Notes under the pieces: generated by a model | What the model was told of the DNA's origin: nothing | Databases searched by the model: none | What the model saw: only the letters and a program-made list of their open reading frames with translations | Source of the DNA: Candidatus Omnitrophota bacterium | GTDB taxonomy: Bacteria; Omnitrophota; Gorgyraeia; 1-14-0-20-64-10 | Direction of reading: 5' to 3' | Assembly (NCBI GenBank): GCA_023248095.1 | Contig: JAHFFF010000068.1 | Location: 1-8,487 of the forward strand | DNA: 8,487 nt | Shown here: piece by piece, positions 5,449 through 8,487 of the stretch | How the letters are laid out: each line of letters starts with the position of its first letter | Numbering within the stretch: position 1 is the first letter of the stretch | Program-made: the position numbers and the translations under genes

Positions 5449-6215
5449 TAGCATCTGCCACTACACGGCTGTGCGTTTTTATGTGGCGTCTATCTGACAA
5501 CTGGGATAGCGTAGGTTCAAGAAGAGTTTTGAAAATTCCCATAGGCGGGGGTCAGCTCCTGGCCGAAGGGGGTGTTCTTGTTGTTGACCAAGCGCTCCTT
5601 CCTCACGTCTGCTGCCGTTGTGCGGCTCCAGGCAGTCGTCAGCAGACGCTGAATTTCCGCTCCGGCATCCCTTCTTGGAAGCTCCGAATTCAGCGGCGGA
5701 TCCTTGTGTTATCCCCCCTGATCTTCACCCTCATGGCCGGAGCAGCTTATTTAATCGGTCAGGACGTTTTTGAACTTTTCCTGCCGTGGGGTTTCGGAAT
5801 TCTGATCGCGGTAATGTTTGGGTGTTGGCGCTGGAGGGCTTTAGGGATGGAATCTTCTAGAATGCCGTGCCGCCTGACTTATTTTCTCTGTCAGCCTTGC
5901 GGCAAAAACTTCCTGGAGCAGCGCAGGGTTATTACCAGGACAACCTGGTGCATTGGAATTCTGTTCGTTCTGTCCATACTGGGGCCTGTGCTAGCGGAGT
6001 TCCTCTCCCTCCCCCAGGGGATCCTTCGCCTGACGCTCCTTCTCTTTTGGGGTGGATTTTTGGTAACGGTTGTTGTTGGCGGCTTGCTGGAGATAAAGGC
6101 AAGGCGTTACATCGGCTTGAAAGCCACCCTAGAGAACGAGCCTCTTCTACTGGTTCTTTCCTTGAGGAATGGGGAGGTAACAGCAAGAATAGGCGCCCTC
6201 TTGTCCAACGCGTAA
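5367..6215 (+). CDS. Chimeric membrane protein: HlyIII N-terminus fused to a split-CxxC membrane protein
   Basis: 282 residues from ATG 5367. Residues 1-27 are the hlyIII N-terminus (MEEAANVLTCG, then a hydrophobic run to LVLLVAP). Residues 28-43 read the hlyIII 3' end in a new frame, and the rest is unrelated to HlyIII. The later part has CxxC at 82-85 (VCCRC), CxxC at 175-178 (CQPC), and about four membrane segments (near 111-130, 137-153, 194-213, 219-240). The two CxxC pairs flank the first two membrane segments and could form a split zinc site or redox pair. The fused hydrophobic run ends in VASATT, resembling a signal peptide cleavage site. ATG 5481 or TTG 5529 are alternative starts for the unfused protein, but neither has a ribosome binding site. 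The next gene follows closely, so they are probably co-transcribed. The function is unknown. Confidence 0.65.
   Translation: MEEAANVLTCGMGLLLSVAGLVLLVAPVASATTRLCVFMWRLSDNWDSVGSRRVLKIPIGGGQLLAEGGVLVVDQALLPHVCCRCAAPGSRQQTLNFRSGIPSWKLRIQRRILVLSPLIFTLMAGAAYLIGQDVFELFLPWGFGILIAVMFGCWRWRALGMESSRMPCRLTYFLCQPCGKNFLEQRRVITRTTWCIGILFVLSILGPVLAEFLSLPQGILRLTLLLFWGGFLVTVVVGGLLEIKARRYIGLKATLENEPLLLVLSLRNGEVTARIGALLSNA
5450..5497 (+). repeat. Direct repeat R4, left copy (3' end of hlyIII)
   Basis: 48 bases identical to 8095-8142, ending exactly at the hlyIII stop codon. Sequence after the TGA is unrelated in the two places. Confidence 0.95.
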
Positions 6216-6232
6216 TGAGAGAGGAGGATAGG

Positions 6233-7396
6233 ATGAAGCAACAGGAGAAGATTTTTCTTTCCGCGCTGGTTATCTTGGCCACTTGTGGCACCCCTGCCTA
6301 CGCCGAGAAACCGCAGTCGATCATACAGGTGTCGGAAGGAATGGAGATCGTCCTTCCGAAAGGGTGGCATTGGGAAGAAGTCGATCCTTTTTCCGTTGAG
6401 GTTGTTCATGAAGAAAGCCCAAACGATACATCGTTGGGAGGGATAGCGTTTACTATCGCGCTGTCGGATTCTAAAGGATATGCGAAAGATGCGCCATCGG
6501 CCATCCAGTTGGATATCGCGTCCGGACGGGCATCGGACAAAGGCACGCGTAGGGCACTCGTCAATAAGCCACAGCACACACGCCTGGAGGACGGCAGGGA
6601 ACTTTGGTGGTTTGAATCCTACAGCCCAGCGGCCGAGGACGCGGAGGCCGGCACCGCTTTCCAGTTCTATGGATATGTAGCCTGGCCGGAAGCATCCCGT
6701 TACGGAAAATTTTCCTCCTACCGCCCCTATACGGATAGGCGATTCCTGAATGCGGATGAGCGATCCGTGGGGCCGGTAGGTGGGAAGGCGATTTTTTTCT
6801 CGAGCAAGCAATTCAGGGATAACATGCGGAAGGCTTTTTTTGAACTGGCCCCAGGCGTCCGCCCGATTGCTCCTAGCCATACAGTAATCCACCCCAGCCA
6901 GGATCTGGTGGCGGATATCCCTGACGGTTGGTGGCCGAGGATTGTGCGAAAGGATCAATGCTTGGAGTTTAGGAAGAGGTCTCCCGAGGAGGAGGAGAAA
7001 GAGATTGATTGGAGCAAACTGACCAGGGAAGAGCTCAACCAAGAGTTGGACAAGAGTAGACTTCGGAATGAACAGCAGGAGGCAACCGAGGTGGTGATTC
7101 ATACGTATGCCTCCACCAATGCTCAGTTAAAGGAGGGAACAGCGGTCCTGCAGGATATTACGGGTTATTTCGCCAAGGAGGGGGTTGCCATCGGGCCGAT
7201 TCAGAAAATAGCTGCTGCCGAGGGAGAAGCCATTTGGACAAAGAATTCGGGTGGCGACAGGCCTTACCTTGGTGTTGTCCCTGTAGGCAGTGGGTGGTAT
7301 TTCGTCAACGTCCAGGATCCGCTGGGCGGGCAGGAGGGGATCAAAGAAGCGTTCCTGGCCATTCTGCGCTCCCTTCGGACATCGGATAAGAGGTAA
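6233..7396 (+). CDS. Secreted protein with two GW-type beta modules, unknown function
   Basis: 387 residues. The N-terminus (MKQQEKIFLSALVILATCGT, then PAYA-EK) is a typical Sec signal peptide, cut after residue 24. LATC at 15-18 is a poor lipobox, so soluble export is more likely. The mature protein seems to have two similar modules. The first starts IVLPKGW (39-45), the second DIPDGWW (228-234); each is followed by alternating hydrophobic residues suggesting beta sheet and ends near an Ala-rich helix. A charged insert (250-285: EEEEKEIDW, LTREELNQ) interrupts the second. The pattern recalls PsbP/DUF1795-like folds, but this is a resemblance only. Start: ATG 6233 has GAGGAGG (6221-6227) five bases upstream; ATG 6215 overlaps the preceding stop and lacks this spacing. 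Codons are more AT-rich than in the flanking housekeeping genes. Confidence 0.8.
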   Translation: MKQQEKIFLSALVILATCGTPAYAEKPQSIIQVSEGMEIVLPKGWHWEEVDPFSVEVVHEESPNDTSLGGIAFTIALSDSKGYAKDAPSAIQLDIASGRASDKGTRRALVNKPQHTRLEDGRELWWFESYSPAAEDAEAGTAFQFYGYVAWPEASRYGKFSSYRPYTDRRFLNADERSVGPVGGKAIFFSSKQFRDNMRKAFFELAPGVRPIAPSHTVIHPSQDLVADIPDGWWPRIVRKDQCLEFRKRSPEEEEKEIDWSKLTREELNQELDKSRLRNEQQEATEVVIHTYASTNAQLKEGTAVLQDITGYFAKEGVAIGPIQKIAAAEGEAIWTKNSGGDRPYLGVVPVGSGWYFVNVQDPLGGQEGIKEAFLAILRSLRTSDKR

Positions 7397-7438
7397 GATC
7401 CCCCCACCGGACGGGGCCGATTTGGACCTTCAAACGAA

Positions 7439-7467
7439 AAGTTCTTTGTATTGTCCAGCTCGGGCAG
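7439..7467 (+). repeat. Direct repeat R1, right copy
   Basis: 29 bases matching 3358-3386 with one mismatch. It lies 42 bases after the secreted-protein stop and six bases before R3. R2 does not follow it, so this site carries only the 5' half of the hairpin. Confidence 0.9.
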
Positions 7468-7473
7468 ATGTAT

Positions 7474-7603
7474 CCGCCCGTTCAGTTGTTACCGCTGTGT
7501 TTATTGTGCCATACTGAGGATATGGAAGAGGCCGCCAATGTCCTGACGTGCGGTGTGGGACTTCTTTTAAGCGTCGCCGGTCTCGTTCTCCTGGTCACGC
7601 CGG
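7474..7603 (+). repeat. Direct repeat R3, right copy
   Basis: Upstream region and first 27 codons of the intact hlyIII gene, matching 5319-5448 with about seven substitutions. Confidence 0.93.
7486..7515 (+). promoter_or_regulatory. Possible promoter of hlyIII
   Basis: TTGTTA (7486-7491), an 18-base spacer and CATACT (7510-7515) precede the ATG at 7522, so the message would begin at or next to the start codon. It is identical in the diverged copy at 5331-5360. Hexamer matches are modest (four of six each). Confidence 0.35.
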
Positions 7604-8142
7604 CTGCGGTTCACGGAGATGTCTGGCAGGTGGTGAGCTTCAGCATTTACGGAGCGAGCCTGATCCTGCTGTACACGGCCTCCACCCTCTATCACGCGGT
7701 TCAATCTCCGCGCATCAAGCGCCTGTTCGAGATCGTCGACCAATCCGCCATTTACCTGCTGATTGCCGGCACCTACACGCCGTTCACCTTGGTCACGATA
7801 AGAAGCGGGCTGGGCTGGAGCCTGTTTGGCGTGATCTGGGGTCTGGCATTGGCGGGGATCGTGGTGACATGGCTGTTTCCCGCGGAGAAACTCCAGGTAT
7901 TCTCGAGCTTGTCCTACCTAGTGATGGGCTGGCTGATCGTTATCGGCGCCGGCCCTCTGTTGGAAAAACTTCCAGCGGCAGGGATCTTCTGGCTGACTGC
8001 GGGGGGCCTGCTCTACAGCGCCGGCGTTCCGATCTTTTTCTTCAAGAGAAGGCGTTTCGCTCATACGGTGTGGCATCTGTTCGTTTTGGGCGGCAGCATC
8101 TGCCACTACACGGCTGTGCGTTTTTATGTGGCGTCTATCTGA
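7522..8142 (+). CDS. Hemolysin III family membrane protein (HlyIII/PAQR-like)
   Basis: 206 residues, the usual size, with about seven membrane segments. Family marks are EEAANVLTCG at the start (family often EExANxxTHG), SxxxH as STLYH (S54, H58) at the second segment, DQSAIYLLIAGTYTPF (73-88), and HxxxH as HTVWH (H181, H185) in the last segment, followed by H195. By analogy with adiponectin receptors, these histidines should bind zinc at an active site that hydrolyses lipid amides; the bacterial substrate is not established, and haemolysis is a historical name. The His of THG is Cys10 here. I chose ATG 7522 because the diverged copy keeps it, whereas the in-frame ATG at 7468 lies in a spacer not shared with that copy. 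The GIY-YIG gene begins directly after the stop. Confidence 0.93.
   Translation: MEEAANVLTCGVGLLLSVAGLVLLVTPAAVHGDVWQVVSFSIYGASLILLYTASTLYHAVQSPRIKRLFEIVDQSAIYLLIAGTYTPFTLVTIRSGLGWSLFGVIWGLALAGIVVTWLFPAEKLQVFSSLSYLVMGWLIVIGAGPLLEKLPAAGIFWLTAGGLLYSAGVPIFFFKRRRFAHTVWHLFVLGGSICHYTAVRFYVASI
8095..8142 (+). repeat. Direct repeat R4, right copy
   Basis: Last 48 bases of hlyIII, identical to 5450-5497 and ending at the stop codon. Confidence 0.95.
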
Positions 8143-8382
8143 ATGTGGTTCGTCTACCTTCTCCGCTGTTCCGACGGCTCCCTCTATGCCGGGGTTACGA
8201 CCGATCCCCTTCGGCGCCTCCGCGAGCACAACTCCGGTAAAGGGAGTGCTTACACGCGGGCAAGGCGGCCGGTGCTGCTTGTCTTCCAGGAGAGGCACCC
8301 CAGCAGGTCTTCGGCCCTAAGGCGTGAAGCCGAGATCAAGCGCTGGCCCCATCTAAAAAAAGAGCGGTTGTGCGCTGAGTGA
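8143..8382 (+). CDS. GIY-YIG nuclease-domain protein (UPF0213 / YhbQ type)
   Basis: 79 residues, close to the usual single-domain length. The GIY motif appears as VYLL (4-7), the YIG motif as YAGVT (15-19), then DPLRRLREHNSGKG with the conserved Arg and His, a YTRARRPV strand, and the helix SALRREAEIKRW that carries the conserved catalytic Glu (E62 or E64). Small proteins of this type are presumed DNA nucleases; the biological role is unclear. The ATG follows the hlyIII TGA without any gap, so translation is probably coupled. The last codons contain a promoter-like sequence for the next gene. Confidence 0.92.
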   Translation: MWFVYLLRCSDGSLYAGVTTDPLRRLREHNSGKGSAYTRARRPVLLVFQERHPSRSSALRREAEIKRWPHLKKERLCAE

Positions 8383-8396
8383 ACGTTTTGTATAAT
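8368..8396 (+). promoter_or_regulatory. Promoter upstream of the last gene
   Basis: TTGTGC (8368-8373), a 17-base spacer and a perfect TATAAT (8391-8396). The -35 lies inside the end of the GIY-YIG gene. A transcript would start near 8403, about 57 bases before the next ATG. Confidence 0.6.
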
Positions 8397-8422
8397 TGAG
8401 CCCTCATCGGAGAGGCTATAAT
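8396..8422 (+). promoter_or_regulatory. Second possible promoter for the last gene
   Basis: TTGAGC (8396-8401), a short 15-base spacer and a second perfect TATAAT (8417-8422). Its spacing is less good than that of the first. If used, the leader would be about 30 bases. Confidence 0.4.
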
Positions 8423-8459
8423 GGGGGTGGTTGTTCGGCACCAAAAAAAAGGAGAAGAG

Positions 8460-8487
8460 ATGCCATACGAAGAAGGTCCTCGACAAA
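8460..8487 (+). CDS. Start of an unidentified gene (partial, 3' end outside window)
   Basis: ATG at 8460 opens a frame reading MPYEEGPRQ to the window edge. AAGGAGAAG (8449-8457) is a strong ribosome binding site, and two TATAAT promoters lie upstream, so this is very probably a true start. Nine residues are too few to name the product. Short zinc-ribbon proteins with EEGPRQ-like starts come to mind, but this is only a hint. Confidence 0.6.

Larger units (their letters stand above)
5319..5497 (+). pseudogene. Internally deleted copy of hemolysin III gene
   Basis: R3 (the 5' end of hlyIII) is joined directly to R4 (the last 48 bases of hlyIII, including its TGA at 5495-5497). Comparison with the intact gene shows that 490 bases (about 7605-8094) are missing. 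Both ends of the missing piece have CGGC (7601-7604 and 8092-8094 region), so the loss probably occurred by short-homology slippage. All membrane segments but the first, and all likely metal-binding histidines (H58, H181, H185 in the intact protein), are gone. 490 is not a multiple of three, so the old stop is read out of frame and the start codon now continues into the next gene. Confidence 0.9.

Noticed and set aside
5867..6232. Upstream extension of the secreted-protein reading frame.
   Set aside because: It overlaps the CxxC membrane gene in another frame, lacks family-like features, and ATG 6233 has an ideal ribosome binding site and signal peptide.
6107..7102. Long open frame on the minus strand opposite the secreted protein.
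   Set aside because: Its product has no recognisable domain, the codon pattern looks like a shadow, and the plus-strand gene has a signal peptide and ribosome binding site.
7401..7425. CCCC and GGGG after the secreted-protein gene as a possible terminator.
   Set aside because: The stem is only about four or five pairs and is not followed by a T-tract.
3358..7603. CRISPR array or terminal inverted repeats of an insertion sequence.
   Set aside because: Repeats are few, direct, of different lengths and widely spaced. No transposase frame was found.

Overview
This is an 8.5 kb stretch of a fairly GC-rich bacterial chromosome. It is probably Gram-negative, since it encodes a protein with a clear export signal and several inner-membrane proteins. 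The taxon cannot be fixed from the sequence. A deep-branching environmental lineage (Nitrospirota or Methylomirabilota type) is only a guess from protein style.

Positions 1-2456 are a tight housekeeping operon: the 3' part of xseA, xseB, a small two-TM protein of unknown function, and gltX, with overlaps or gaps of only a few bases. GltX is unusually short and lacks the zinc-binding insert. A DCC-family (DUF393) thiol-disulfide oxidoreductase gene converges on gltX with a 10-base gap. It diverges from a tRNA-Gln(CUG) gene, and the two share a palindromic TATAAT-type core. A DUF488 gene follows the tRNA.

Positions 3358-8142 are the accessory and most interesting part. A small two-TM protein, a polytopic membrane TPR protein with a C-terminal SH3-like tail, a CxxC/CxxC membrane protein and a secreted two-module protein lie between DUF488 and an intact hemolysin III (HlyIII/PAQR-like) gene. 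The region is stitched together by short direct repeats: R1 (29 nt, 3358 and 7439), R2 (78 nt, 3392 and 5236), R3 (130 nt, 5319 and 7474) and R4 (48 nt, 5450 and 8095). R3 plus R4 at 5319-5497 is a second copy of hlyIII that has lost 490 internal bases. The loss shifts the frame past the old stop, so the hlyIII start and first hydrophobic segment are now fused in frame to a downstream membrane protein. Removing the 4,081 bases between the R1 copies would leave DUF488-R1-R3-hlyIII-GIY-YIG, so that interval looks inserted or amplified. No transposase or integrase is visible. R1 and the adjacent R2 copy also form a long bulged hairpin.

Positions 8143-8487 hold a GIY-YIG (UPF0213-type) gene starting directly after the hlyIII stop, two TATAAT promoters, and the first nine codons of a further gene with a good ribosome binding site.
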